Source of the DNA: Skeletonema tropicum
Taxonomy: Eukaryota; Bacillariophyta; Thalassiosirophyceae; Thalassiosirales; Thalassiosiraceae
Length of the DNA stretch: 64,000 nucleotides
Assembly: GCA_037178625.1 (NCBI GenBank)
Contig: CM074148.1
Location: 620,001-684,000 of the forward strand
Reading direction: 5' to 3'
Positions 42,620 through 53,796 of this stretch are shown piece after piece. Position 1 is the first letter of the stretch. Each line of letters starts with the position of its first letter. A program made the translations under genes and the position numbers. Below the pieces are notes generated by a model. The model ran no database searches and was not told the DNA's origin. It was given only the letters and a program-made list of their open reading frames with translations.

Positions 42620-45557
42620 ATGCTCGGCGCTGGGCAATTCTCCCACAGAGACCTCACAGCACCGCTCATCACTTCTCCCGTCAACGTCAAACAGGATTAC
42701 TCCGATGTGTACGATGAAGAATCTCTACACGAAAGGTGGTTCAAGTCCACCTCAAGCATCAGTGACGATGACAGTTCTGATGATCAGCTCAAGAAGAAAT
42801 ACCGATTCCACCGCAAACTTCTCACCCTCGTCTTCACCAAATGGGGCGGTATTCTCAATTTACTCATGTACCTCGCATACATTCTTGTGGTAATTTTAGT
42901 ACTCATAGAAGATATTGATCCTACCCGAAAAGATACTATCCGCATCATTGCGATAATCTGTGGGGTGATTTGGCAGATAGCGATACTCATTCCTAACGTC
43001 GCATATTTGTGGGGTGGACGGCATGGTTTTGCTTGGGGTGGACTCTACGTAAACATTCTCTTCTACGTCCTGTAGATTGCCACGTGGGGTTTCCTCGAAA
43101 CAAAAGAACATATGAGTGGACAATCGTTCCATCTCAACCAACTATTACTTCTCTTCCTAGCTGCCGTCACCTATATCGACCAAAAGATCATCAAACCTTC
43201 TTTCCGCAAGTTGAGCTGGTACTACCTTGGCGTCATATCCAAGGAAGAATCTAGAGAAAAGCCAACCCCAATAAGCGACATCAATAGTAGTACTCTGCAG
43301 AAGGTTGCGAAGAATGCATGCAAAGCCACTGGCGTCTCCGACGAGGCGGCACAAACGATCGAGCAGCTTCTGGAGGGTCAGCGGATCCGCAAGGACAATA
43401 AGGAGGCACTCGATGACTGGACCTTGACGATCAAGAAGATAACAAAAGCCGTATCTTTTGCGCCCTTCTCCTGCTGTCAATCCAAGTCGGCCATTACGTC
43501 TTCGCAGTGTCAAACGCTCGTTTGTCAAATGGTCATTTATCTTCGTCAATATATGAACGATGGGCATATTGAAGCCGATGAAACTGACTTGCATCGCACT
43601 GCTCCGTTATCTTTTGCCGAGGCATTATGGGTGATGACGAAGTTCTCCTTGCAAGTTCCGCTCTCATTTCTTTGCGCCTTAATTCCAAGATCAGTTAGTG
43701 GTATTGTTTCTGCTGCAATTGTGCCATCTTATTTGACTGAATTTGCGAATGCTTTTACGAGTGCTGCGATAACTGGTACTATTGATTTTATCAAAGCGAA
43801 AGAAGCCTTCAAGGCTTTAGTGATTATCGGTGGCACGATTCCCATCATAAACGTTTTGGCAACTTATGTGGAGTCCATCTATTCGACAAAAGCACTCGAT
43901 CTATGCCGCCGTAAGATGTTGCGCAGTATGTTGAAAGGAGGTACAAAATTCGATGAAAAGAATAGGCCAGGTGCTTTGGCCGACGCCTTTTCAAATCAGC
44001 TGAAGTAAGTAAATGTCACGTGTATGTGGTGTACCCTGCAATGGCAACAGATTTGCTGCTACAAAGAACTCACCATGCGTTTTGCTCTTTTCAACAGCCA
44101 AGTAGAAATGTATTGCATGCAATTCTATATTCAAATGCTCCCTCAGCTTTTCACTATTCTCGCCGCGGTCTGGCTCGCTGCGAAGTTGTATCCATTTGCT
44201 GTTACCCTCTTCATCAGTTTCGTACCAATTCTTTTGTCTGTTGAATACTTTGAGGAGAGAGCGAGCAAAGCAGCACACAATGCAGTGAAGAATGACGCAG
44301 CTTTTGCTGGGAAGATTGGGAGTGCCATTACTTGTCGCAAGGCTATCAGAGCTTGCGACGCTAGCGTCTATATCGAGAATGATTTGGAAGATAGGCTTGT
44401 AAGCACAAAAAACGCACACTTCTCAAGGTTTTTACGATCTAACTTGACAAGAAATTTCTTGGAAGTGTCTGCGACGTGTTTTAATTTAGCGGTTCAACTA
44501 CCAGTCGGGTTACTTGTGCTCAACCAGAAACTTGATTTTGGTACTTACGTGGGTATTACCACAGCGTTGGGTTTCCTCTCGATGCCACTTGCTGTGCTGG
44601 GGATGGCACAAAGCCAAACCCTTCAATTCTCTGGTGCTATTCAAAGCGTGAAAAAGTTGATGGACGATAGCTTCGACGAGGAATCGCCTTCCGATAAATC
44701 TTTACGCGACAAAACTGAACTCCAACCTTTGAACAATTCCGTGAACATGACTGGCATCAAATTCCGCTACAACGCAAGGCAGCCAGATGTACTCAGTAAA
44801 GTTGATACCAGCATTGGAAAAGGAACCTACAATGTCATTTGTGGTGAATCTGGATCGGGCAAGACAACTGTCTTGAATCTCTTGATGCGTTTCCGCCAGC
44901 CATACGAAGGTAGCGTCAAGTGGGATGGAACAAACATTTACGATACGACCTTGCAGAGCTTCCGTAAGCAAGTGTCGGTGATGTTCCAGGAGACAATGAT
45001 TTATCAGACTACCATCCGTGAGAACATTACATTTGGACTGCCCGAGTTACCTGGTGCTGTTGAGAAGGCTGCAAGAGATGCTGAGATTGCCGAAGTGATT
45101 GAACGCCTTCCAGATGGGTACGATACGATTATCGGCGGAGATAACGTTACTGGGTTGAGTGGTGGCCAGCAACAACGTATTTGCATGGCACGTGCTTTGT
45201 ACAAGAAGCCATCGATGCTTTTGCTTGATGAAGGTAAGCCGTCTTGAATGTTTCTTTCTTGTTTGTTTTCAGATTTAAGCTCACTCAAAGATTAAACAAT
45301 TGATATAAATTTGGTTCCTTGCAGCTACTTCGGCTCTTGATGCAGAAACAGAAGCGTCGATCATCGATACGCTTGTGAACTTGCGTGATAAGGAAGGTCT
45401 TACTTTAGTGAGTGTTTCTCATCATCCTTCGACTGCCGTCAAGGCTGACAAGATTGTTGTATTGAGAGCTGGTGGAACTGTTGCAGAGGAAGGAGTATAT
45501 GACGATTTGGTGTCTCGAGAGGGTGGAATTTTCAAGAGGATGGTGGAAGCGAGTTAA
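42620..45557 (+). CDS. ABC half-transporter (ABCB/ATM-HMT type), in-frame TAG
   Basis: Three exons: 42620-44004, 44098-45233 and 45325-45557, with GTAAGT/GTAAGC donors and CAG acceptors and consistent phases (2, then 1). The N-terminal extension has about four membrane segments (LLMYLAYILVVILVLI, IIAIICGVIWQIAILI and so on), then a six-helix exporter domain, then one nucleotide-binding domain: Walker A GESGSGKTT, Q-loop MFQETM, signature LSGGQQQR, Walker B MLLLDEATSALD (spliced across intron 2) and H-loop SVSHHPS. The topology (extension plus one TMD and one NBD) is that of half-transporters that dimerise, as in HMT1/TAPL-like proteins of vacuole or lysosome; cargo unknown. A TAG at 43073-43075 (…FYVL-TAG-IATWGF) interrupts an otherwise continuous frame; a CAG-to-TAG change, a sequencing error or an inactive allele are possible. 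Confidence 0.8.
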
Positions 45558-46647
45558 TAAGGATAAGTAGGAGCACTGGCACTTTTTACTTTGGGGGAAG
45601 GGGATACTTAATTATTTGAATGAATTCTAGGTATCGTACTCTAATAGAATTAATCATGTAATTAAATCGATACTATGCCATGAATTGATATCAATACATT
45701 CTGCTACTCAAGAAGGACATATCGTAGTTCCCAAGCTATATTTTGCAAACAAAAAATTCACATGCCGTATTGGAGAAAGATGGATGATTTGGCGAGAGTT
45801 CATCATTGACGATTCATCATTTTCATGCGAAGCGAACGTAGCGAGCTGGCGTATTGTTCATGCGCAAGGATAATGTACATGTGTATCACAAGAGGCGTGG
45901 GATGTGTCCGAAAAGGAAATGAGTTCCATTGAGTTCACCTCCGATATTGTAGTTGCTTATGCCAACATGAGCAACAAATACAATAATTGACTATGCTGCT
46001 GGTGCTAACTGCAGAACAGTCCAATGAATAAAGCCCAGTCTACAGCTACAGCTACTACAGCTACTACAGCTACTACAGCTACTACAGCTACTACAGCTAC
46101 TACAGCTACTACAGCTACAGCTACAGGACACGTCACGTCACGTCACGTCACGTCACGTCAACCAAGAGGAAGTGGAGATACGGCGATGCCACACTCCTGA
46201 AAGTTCAAGGTCATTCTCAACATTGAATGTCAGCTATTATTCTCACACTTATCTCCGGGGCATCGTGGCAATTCTGATTTCGATATATACACTCGAGAAT
46301 GGTGGCAGTGTCAGTGTACGTTCGTTGAATGATTCTGTGTATTGTAACTTCCAAAAATGAACCTCTTTCTCTATGCCACCGATTTCAAAATCATCTTGTA
46401 CTAATTCCTCCATACGTCAAGCCAAATGAGAAAACCAATCATGTGTATTGTACAAGAGCCTTTGCCCCTCGGCTCGCCCCGCGCTCCTCATTCCACCTTC
46501 CTCGAATAAGAATGAACTCTACTTCTACTTGTGGCCACCGCCACGTCCTGTGAACTTCCAAACCATAACTTCGCACAAAGTTAAACATATGTCACAATAA
46601 GTGCTTATCATACTCAGTGCCAGTGCACCCATTAAATAATATACACC
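45558..46647. other. Spacer with two simple tandem repeats
   Basis: About nine units of ACTACAGCT run from 46040 to 46125, and six perfect units of CGTCA follow at 46131-46160. Outside these, no gene is supported (open frames 45685-45873, 46172-46553 have no domain). Confidence 0.6.
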
Positions 46648-48165
46648 ATGTCACTAGTCCGCTACATGAGCGATCGAATCGCCACACAACAAATCCTCGA
46701 AGATCTCGAGGCACAAGAGGTGAAAGTAAATGGCGATGAAAATGAGTTTGAGGTGGAATATGATGCTGATGATGGGGTGAAGGGAGGAGAGCGTTGTCAA
46801 TTTTGGAAACGACATCATTTCAAATTGATATTCATCCTACTTGTTGTATTGGCCATCGTTGCTGCAACAATCTTATTTGGTCCCAATGCGAGTAATAATC
46901 GAACAGCTGCCAATGCTGGAAATAAATTGGATGAATCAACTAACAGTAGCAGTAGTAGTGGCGGATCAACTACTAGTAATATTGGAGGAAAACCAACCGA
47001 ATTCCCGACGTATGCACCAACTGTAGGAGAGGAAATAGAAAGTATGACAGTGTACAGTACAGTGAATGAAACGGATACGGATGAATCAACTAATACTACT
47101 AGTAGTGGCGGATCAACTACTAGTAGTATTGGAGGAGAACCAACCGTTTTCCCGACATATGCACCAACTGTAGGAGAGGAAATAGAAAGTGTGACAGTAT
47201 ATACAGTGAATGAAACGGATGCTCCTCTCTATGCTCCGGCAATTGGTTCGTTTGTCTCGACGTCTCCTACGGCTTCACCTGTGGCATTCAATTGGACTGC
47301 AAAGGAAGATAATATTGATGGAGAAACGAATGTAACTTCTTTGGTGGTGGATGGGGATACTGCTGGCAATTTTACCAATGGTACGTATATCTTTGAGGAC
47401 AATTCCACCATTAAGGACGAGTTGTTATTAGTGAATGGGAACATACCTGGCAATGAAACTGCATTCATAGAGGAAGAAGGAGATGATGACCCGTATGAGA
47501 ATGCAGTATCTTTGGAATTGACAGAGGTTGATAGCACTTTTGCAGTTTCTACGAATGCGACAGATGATGGATCATTGCTTGTGAGTACCACCTCCTCCAC
47601 TGGTGATACTACGACTGAGGTTACCACTACTTCTACGGCTGATGCTATCACAACTACTTCTACAACAACCGAGGCTACGGCTGATTCTATCACCACTTCT
47701 ACAACCGAGGCTACGACTGATTCTTTCACCACTTCTTCTACAACCGAGGCCACGACTACTTCGTCTACAACTGAGGCTACAACAACAACAACAACAGCAG
47801 CAGCAACAACAGCAGCAGCAAATACAACAACCACCGTCAAACCCACCCACCTCTGCACAAGTACCGCCACCGGTAAAATCTTTAAAATCGCCATAACTCC
47901 AACATCCTCCACCACGTCACTTGAACTGCTCCAACTACACGATGCAGATAACGGTGAATACACCCTCGTCACAGCATATCCAACAGACGATGATGAGTTT
48001 CAACAACTTGTGATTGGGACGAGGTATGTGAAGAAGTTATGTATACTTCCGGGAACGTATAAATTTGTGATTAATCAGAGTGAGGGGGCATGTTATAACG
48101 GGTTTTTGAAGGGTGTTATGATCTTTGGGGAGTGTGGGGATGGTGAATATCAGTTTGAATTTTGA
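46648..48165 (+). CDS. Single-pass membrane protein with Thr-rich stalk
   Basis: The ATG at 46648 (MSLVRYMSDRIATQQ) starts an acidic cytoplasmic part, a membrane helix (LIFILLVVLAIVAATILF, residues about 72-89) and a long luminal or extracellular part. That part has two repeats of about 48 residues ending PTEFPTYAPTVGEEIES / PTVFPTYAPTVGEEIES, several N-glycosylation sequons, a mucin-like Thr/Ser tract (about residues 315-405, encoded by ACT/ACA repeats) and a compact C-terminal domain with three or four Cys (HLCTSTATG, KKLCILPGTYKF, GACYNGF, FGECGDGEY). This C-terminal domain resembles beta-sandwich wall proteins only loosely. A cell-surface or cell-wall role is inferred. It shares orientation and membrane plan with the array at 50-58 kb but lacks the TVSTE-TGPPT end. 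Confidence 0.7.
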   Translation: MSLVRYMSDRIATQQILEDLEAQEVKVNGDENEFEVEYDADDGVKGGERCQFWKRHHFKLIFILLVVLAIVAATILFGPNASNNRTAANAGNKLDESTNSSSSSGGSTTSNIGGKPTEFPTYAPTVGEEIESMTVYSTVNETDTDESTNTTSSGGSTTSSIGGEPTVFPTYAPTVGEEIESVTVYTVNETDAPLYAPAIGSFVSTSPTASPVAFNWTAKEDNIDGETNVTSLVVDGDTAGNFTNGTYIFEDNSTIKDELLLVNGNIPGNETAFIEEEGDDDPYENAVSLELTEVDSTFAVSTNATDDGSLLVSTTSSTGDTTTEVTTTSTADAITTTSTTTEATADSITTSTTEATTDSFTTSSTTEATTTSSTTEATTTTTTAAATTAAANTTTTVKPTHLCTSTATGKIFKIAITPTSSTTSLELLQLHDADNGEYTLVTAYPTDDDEFQQLVIGTRYVKKLCILPGTYKFVINQSEGACYNGFLKGVMIFGECGDGEYQFEF

Positions 48166-48562
48166 GTGAGATTGCGGAAGAGATGGAATGTGTGCTCTTC
48201 TTCTTCTTGTTTGGGAAGTTTCAAGTGCATTTATGTATTCTGATGACGACGATTAGCTCGCGTCAAAGATGTGTGTAGTTCTCTTTTGGTCCAAGTAGGC
48301 TAATAGCTTTAAATGTTTTATATACAGCAAACGGAACTGTTTGACAGGGAACTGCACAGATATACATGATAACGGCGTGGAAGTATTGGCCGATGTCCTC
48401 CAAAACAATACACCACTGAAGACTTTAATATACATTCTTAGTCTTATTAAATGTCATACATTTCTAAGCATTTCATGATTACAACACATCAAAAACCCCA
48501 ACGAGTCTCTCTCCTCTTTCATCTATTCACTCTATTGTTATGCGCACTCCTCTCCCCTAACA
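48166..48562. other. Intergenic region between convergent genes, no feature
   Basis: This holds the 3' ends of the membrane protein gene and the small minus-strand gene. A short frame at 48253-48435 resembles a leucine-rich-repeat end in places (plus strand NDNGVEVLADVLQ), which may be a relic. Confidence 0.35.
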
Positions 48563-49024
48563 TCAGCACATGAGATAATGTAGAAAGTGCGGCAAAAGTT
48601 TAGAAACATACACACACGACTCAACTGTTTGAGCTCCACACCCTTCAGAAGACCTGTAATCGGTGCCAAGACAATCGTCGTCGTCATCATCGTCGCCATC
48701 ATCAAGAAGTGAGATGGTACTCCACTTCTTCGAGTTGGTACTCCACTTCTTTTCCTCTCCAATTACAAAGCCGTAATCATCTTCATCCCATTGATTATCA
48801 ATCTGTTCACCTATAGACATATTTGATTGCAGAGTAGTTGATCCGTGTATTATTCCTTCAGTTGTCTCCGATCTTGTAGCGAAAGGAGTTGCCGATGCCA
48901 CTTGAGATGATGTGTCATCCGTACTTCGACGTCTGCGGCTGTGGCAAGTGTCACATATTAGGATAAGACCAGGTCTATCAAAATTCGTGTGGGCGGAAGA
49001 AGCGGTGGCCATATTATTTTGCAT
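48563..49024 (-). CDS. Hypothetical acidic protein
   Basis: The ATG at 49024 (MQNNMATASSAHTNF) gives 153 codons: a polar start with CDTCHSRRRRS, a Ser/Thr-rich middle, EEKKWSTNSKKWSTISLL with an internal 9-residue duplication, a poly-Asp run (DDGDDDDDDD) and a Cys-containing end. No domain is recognised. Poly-Asp next to a Lys/Trp duplication looks disordered. It lies directly upstream of, and diverges from, the membrane-protein array. Confidence 0.4.
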   Translation of the reverse strand: MQNNMATASSAHTNFDRPGLILICDTCHSRRRRSTDDTSSQVASATPFATRSETTEGIIHGSTTLQSNMSIGEQIDNQWDEDDYGFVIGEEKKWSTNSKKWSTISLLDDGDDDDDDDCLGTDYRSSEGCGAQTVESCVYVSKLLPHFLHYLMC

Positions 49025-49129
49025 TAACTCCTTGTGTTGATAAGTAGGGGTAGGAGGTAGGAGTGATCACAAGGACGATCATCACTGTAGATCACTGTAT
49101 CACATCTTCATGTCTTTTACAGTTCAGTT

Positions 49130-50060
49130 GGAAAATGGCGCCAATTCTCTGCGTAATAGGACTAAATTATTGCACGTACGGACGGAACAGTACAAAGCAT
49201 TTTTGAAACAGCGAATCTCTCTTCATCAGCCCGCTGTTGGAATACATGAGAAAGAGCTATGTCCGAACGGTACTCCGATAAGAAAGAACGGAGACCCACA
49301 TAAGTAAGTATCAGTATATATCAATAGATATAAATATTATATATTGACAGATAGATTATTTTAGTATATATATATGTACAAAAGCTCGACTAAGTACGCC
49401 CCTTGCCTTACCGGTTACGATACATGAAATGGCCCGACGATTCTGACAGCTGTTTGCTCGATCCCATAGTCTGTTACATGCTAAAATAAGAACCCCTCTT
49501 AACTGTGGTGTCCATCTCCGGAGAAATGACCTCTACGGCGACGGAGACGGCATCCACTAATACCATGTCTTCAGTCTATTGTAACACCCGCTCTGTTTTG
49601 CCACTCCATCTCATCCTCGGATTCTCTTCCCCACCTATCCAAATGATCAAATCAATGTGTATCATCGGGTGATCGAGACTAATAAAATCGCTCCCAAGTT
49701 CGATGAAGATTCTACTTCCTCTTCGCCTCTCCTTACTTCGAATTCAGGAGAGACGGAGATCCCTCCGTCCCTCACATCAACACCACTCAAGCTACTGAAC
49801 ACAATCATCGAAATACAATCTCAAAGTAGGAAAGCTGTCATTAAATCTATGACATGTCAACTGTATCTACAATGAAGATTCTGACAATCATATAGCCGAA
49901 TCGCAGGAGATATTCCCTGAGGCTGAGGAGTTGGAAATCAACTGCAGCTACAGATAGCATACCTTACGTATATTTCCGTAACCTCGGGCTCTGCCGCTGC
50001 CGAAAAAGCAGCTGCAATTATTTTTGAGCTAGCACTCAAACAAGTGGATTCAACAATTGG
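49130..50060 (+). pseudogene. Decayed copy of the membrane-protein array unit
   Basis: 49137-49240 matches the upstream block of the next two units (GGAACAGTACAAA, TTTTTGAAA.AGCGAA). 49795-49960 matches their coding start (AACACAATC.TCGAA, TACAA.GAAGATTC, ATAGCCGAA, GAGATATTCCCTGA) but with several indels, no usable ATG and no membrane segment. A later piece near 50035 (CAAACAAGTGGATTCAAC) matches the Thr/Ser linker. I read it as the oldest, dead member. Confidence 0.55.
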
Positions 50061-50689
50061 CATTGTGACACACCACCATTCAACGCACTTACCTCACAAG
50101 TCACAAGCACTTATTGGAGAGGTTACCTGGAGATATAATTTTTTGTGTTTAGACTATCGAACTAAAACTGAAGGCATAGATCCAACATTGAATATCTCAT
50201 GTCTAGGTAGCGATAATGCAACATTTACCTAATTTCCTAAGTGATATGATATGATATATAGAGATATTCCTGAAAATATCCTCTACCAACTATGACTATG
50301 AATACGAAGGAAGCGTCGTCCTAAACCTAAACTCAATCTTACACACTTGGTGTGAATGCCTTCCTTTCTATTAGAAGGTCTTTCGCAGAAGGTTTTTTTT
50401 CCGCCGTGATGCCTCTCACGCTGTCGTGGATGTCTGACTTCAACATATGGCGTTCGGACGTTGACCTTTTTGCCGCCAAATCAACTATATGTGGATCGTA
50501 GTAGTAGACGGCAGCGGTGGTTATTGGCGGTTGTTTTAGAAATATTATCATCATCAGTGGGAAGATTAGATGTTGGATGTTGATGAGCATGCACTGACCG
50601 AGCGATCACAAGCACACCGAGCTCAAGCACAACTTTTGGCTAAATCGGCGAAAAATCAACATCTGTGTCCAGATTGATTCTTTTAGGTG

Positions 50690-50880
50690 TCTTTGGCGAA
50701 TTGCGCCAATTATGTGCGTAGGAAACCAGTACTAAATTGTACGTAGGTCTAGGAACAGTACAAATCAATTTTGAAAAAGCGAACCTAGAGAGCCCTCTCT
50801 TTGGCCCGCTCAGTTTTGCCGCCACATCATAATGCCACCACAACATAATGCCGCCTCTTATTATATTTTATGCTGAACAC
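50690..50880 (+). promoter_or_regulatory. Conserved upstream block of the array genes
   Basis: GAACAGTACAAATCAATTT, AAAAAGCGAA and, nearer the gene, CATAATGCCGCCTCTTATTA followed by a TATATTTTATG run are shared by unit 1, unit 2 (about 52170-52355) and, in part, the dead copy (49137-49240). The TATA-like run lies about 90-100 bases before each ATG. Confidence 0.5.
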
Positions 50881-50956
50881 AATCCTCGAACAATCTTCAC
50901 AACAAAGTAGTAAAGCTGCCACCATCATTTCATATAAGGCTACGAATCAATCCAAA

Positions 50957-51511
50957 ATGTCGAATATAGTCTACAACGAAGATTCCAACGATCATCTAGC
51001 CGAACAATCGAAGGAGATATTCCCTGAAGATTTGGCAATTACCTCGGGCTCTGCCGAAGATGAAGCCGACGATGCAGCTACCACTCAAACAAGTGGATTT
51101 AACAGGACAAGGGCCGGAAAGAGGGGAGTTGCACTACTTGCCCTAGCCGCAGTAATATTCTCCGCAGTAATCTTCGGAACAAGCAGACCAGGCAAAGGTA
51201 CCAATTCAATTGCGGACAGTATAGAAATTGCCAAAGCCATTGAGTTCGAACCAACATATAAACCAACATTGAACAATGCTGCGTTGAGTAATGATAGTAT
51301 CCAAATTGAGTTCGAACCAACATTTAAACCAACATTGAACCATGCTGCGTTGAGTAAATCCGCACCCACAGAAGCCAAGGCTGCCAAGCAGCCAGCTATC
51401 ATACCTCCCACGCCATCCCCTACTGCAAAAGCATCATTACAGGCTACCGAAACGGTAAGTACAGAGACTACGGGTCCACCGACAGTAGCTGGCAGGGAAA
51501 CAAGAGTTTGA
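50957..51511 (+). CDS. TVSTE-TGPPT membrane protein, array gene 1
   Basis: The ATG at 50957 (MSNIVYNEDSNDHLAEQ) is used because it is shared with gene 2; another ATG at 50870 adds 29 residues not conserved there. An acidic cytoplasmic part is followed by basic residues (RTRAGKRG), one membrane helix (VALLALAAVIFSAVIFG, about residues 53-69), then two repeats of EFEPT.KPTLN.AALS, a Pro/Ala stalk (IIPPTPSPTAK) and the C-terminal signature ATETVSTETTGPPTVAGR. The orientation should be N-in/C-out by the positive-inside rule. There are no Cys residues. The strict conservation of the C-terminal 15 residues among otherwise variable stalks suggests a binding or processing site. Function unknown. Confidence 0.7.
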   Translation: MSNIVYNEDSNDHLAEQSKEIFPEDLAITSGSAEDEADDAATTQTSGFNRTRAGKRGVALLALAAVIFSAVIFGTSRPGKGTNSIADSIEIAKAIEFEPTYKPTLNNAALSNDSIQIEFEPTFKPTLNHAALSKSAPTEAKAAKQPAIIPPTPSPTAKASLQATETVSTETTGPPTVAGRETRV

Positions 51512-52429
51512 ACAATATAAGAATGGTGATGGTTGACATGTGTTAAAGTTTAAGTTAGTTTAAGCGCAATTCGCTTCCATGTGACAAAAGATTTGGAAAA
51601 GGAGCAAATTATATGTTAAGAAGTTGAAAGAAATATAAACCCTGAGGCTGCGAGATTATCGAACTAAAACTGAAGGCATAGATCCAACATTATATATAGA
51701 GATATTCCTGAAAATATCCTCCACCAACTATGACTATGAATACAAAGGAAGCGTCGCCCTAAACCTAAACCTAAACTCAATCTTACACACTTGGTGTGAA
51801 TGCCTTCCTTTCTATTAGAAGGTCTTCCGCAGAAGGGGCTTTTTCCCGTCGTGATGCCTCTCACGCTGTCGTGGATGTCTGACTTCAACATATGGCGTTC
51901 GGACGTTGACCTTTTTGCCGCCAAAGATCAACTACTTATATGGATCGTAGTAGTAGACGGCAACGGTGGCAATTGGCGGTTGTTTTAGAAATAGTATCAT
52001 CGGCAGTGGGAAGATTAGATGTTGGATGTTGATGAGCATGCACTGACCGAGCGATCACAAGCACGCACACCTACCGAGCTCAAGCACAACTTTTGGCTAA
52101 ATCGGCGAAAAATCAAAAGATGCATGTGTGTCCGATAAGTATTGATTCTTTTAGGTGACTTTGGCGGATTGCGCCATTCTCAGCGTAGGAAACCAGTACT
52201 AAATTGTACGTAGGTCTAGGAACAGTACAAATCAATTTCGAAAAAGCGAAGCTACTTATGTAGCGAGCCCTTTCTTGGTCCCCCCCGCTCAGATTTGCCG
52301 CCACATCAATGTCGCCACATAATGCCGCCTCTTATTATATATATTTTATGCTGAACACAATCCTCAAACAATCCCCAAAGTAGTAAAGCTGCCACCATCA
52401 TTTCATATAAGGCTACGAATCAATCCAAA
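51512..52429. other. Intergenic part of the tandem duplication
   Basis: This is the 3' flank of unit 1 and the 5' flank of unit 2 (from 51655); it holds the second copy of the conserved upstream block at about 52170-52355. No gene. The upstream ATG of gene 1 is also present here (near 52348), but its frame meets a TAG. Confidence 0.6.
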
Positions 52430-52906
52430 ATGTCGAATATAGTCTACAACGAAGATTCCAACGATCATCTAGCCGAACAATCGAAGGAGATATTCCCTGA
52501 AGATTTGGCAATTGCCTCGGGCTCTGCCGAAGATGAAGCAACGTCAAGTGGATTCAACAGGACAAGGGCCGCAAAGAGGGGAGTTGCACTACTTGCTCTA
52601 GCCGCAGTAATATTCTCCGCAGTAATCTTCGGAACAAGCAGACCAGGCAAAGGCAATTCAATTGCGGATAGTATAGAAATTGCCAAAGCCATTGAGTTCG
52701 AACCAACATTTAAACCAACATTGAACCATGCTGCGTTGAGTAAATCCGCACCTATAGAAACCAAGTCTGCCAAGTCTGCCAAGCAGCCAGCTATCATTCC
52801 TCCCACGCCATCCCCTACTGCAAAAGCATCATTACAGGCTACCGAAACGGTAAGTACAGAGACTACGGGTCCACCGACAGTAGCTGGTAGGGGAGCAAGA
52901 GTTTGA
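52430..52906 (+). CDS. TVSTE-TGPPT membrane protein, array gene 2
   Basis: 158 codons, almost identical to gene 1 at both ends. It lacks the DDAATTQT linker segment and one of the two EFEPT.KPTLN repeats, and has one extra KSA step near SAKSAKQPAI. Membrane helix (VALLALAAVIFSAVIFG) and C-terminal ETVSTETTGPPTVAGR are unchanged. Loss or gain of single repeat units in the stalk is the main difference, which suggests that stalk length is free to vary while the ends are held. Confidence 0.7.
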   Translation: MSNIVYNEDSNDHLAEQSKEIFPEDLAIASGSAEDEATSSGFNRTRAAKRGVALLALAAVIFSAVIFGTSRPGKGNSIADSIEIAKAIEFEPTFKPTLNHAALSKSAPIETKSAKSAKQPAIIPPTPSPTAKASLQATETVSTETTGPPTVAGRGARV

Positions 52907-53796
52907 ACAATAGAAGAATGGTGATGGTTGACATGTGTTAAAGTTTAAGTTAAATGCAATGCACACGCGCATGGAAGCGAGTGACAAAAGATTAGGAGTA
53001 GGAGCAAATTATATGTTAAGTTGAAATAGATGTATAGTTATAACGTTGCAAGATGAGACAGCAGTAACGAGATCATCTTAATTCAAAACATTCTACGACT
53101 TGCGACTCTGCTGTTACTTTCGATTGGTCACAATTACAACAAGGAAACTGATGGTTCCAAGAACATGTAATACAACAACCTTTCACTGCCTTTGCGGACT
53201 TTCGTTGCATCAACAACAGCCTGATGCGCATGAAGAGCTGCAGCATAATCCTCTACACTTCTCCCAATTCACGAATCTTCTATAGTGCTATCACTGAGTC
53301 ATCATGTCCGAGATTGGCAGAGATAATCCAATATTTCACGACTCGCAGATATTCTTCATCATCCCGTGATTGCACCGTGGACGCCTATTCCGAATGATGA
53401 ATTTTCTTGTTTTCGTATCAACGTCGCACATAGCGGCCTTCTCTGTGTTAAAGAATTATGCACATCATAAGGTAGGACACCATAGAGTGAGAGTGCGACC
53501 AGCGACAGCGACTACCCGAAAAAGTCGCATGGGTCTCTCTTTTTCTCTTCTTTCTTCTCTACTCCACTCTCTTTTTGAATTCAAATATGTGTGTTCACGT
53601 AGGAATCAGTAGGACGCCAATTTTGTGTGATTTACTTGCACCTTCGTCTCCACTCTCCATCACCACTCGCGGCTCTGCCCAACTTGTGAACGAAGGCACA
53701 AGGCACTCCACAACATAAACATTGTAGCTAGCTAACGAAAATCTCTTTTATCAACAACAACCAATTTTTCGACGCCTAAAAGCATCCTAAGCAGCT
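52907..53796. other. Spacer between array genes 2 and 3, no gene
   Basis: The end of unit 2 reaches about 53017. The rest contains only short frames without domains, and CT-rich runs at 53527-53575. Confidence 0.4.

Larger units (their letters stand above)
50152..51630 (+). repeat. Tandem unit 1 of about 1.47 kb
   Basis: The unit contains flank, promoter block and gene. It is repeated as 51655-53017: gene starts are 1,473 bases apart (50957 and 52430), and the flanks share long stretches such as CACTTGGTGTGAATGCCTTC and GCTGTCGTGGATGTCTGAC. Confidence 0.75.

Noticed and set aside
47229..47972. A 247-codon minus-strand frame
   Set aside because: It is the antisense of the Thr-rich stalk of the gene at 46648-48165; Val/Ser-rich composition is a shadow of ACT/ACA codons.
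49110..49307. A 65-codon ATG frame ending at a GTAAGT-like donor
   Set aside because: The DNA matches the non-coding upstream block of the array genes, so the frame is accidental.
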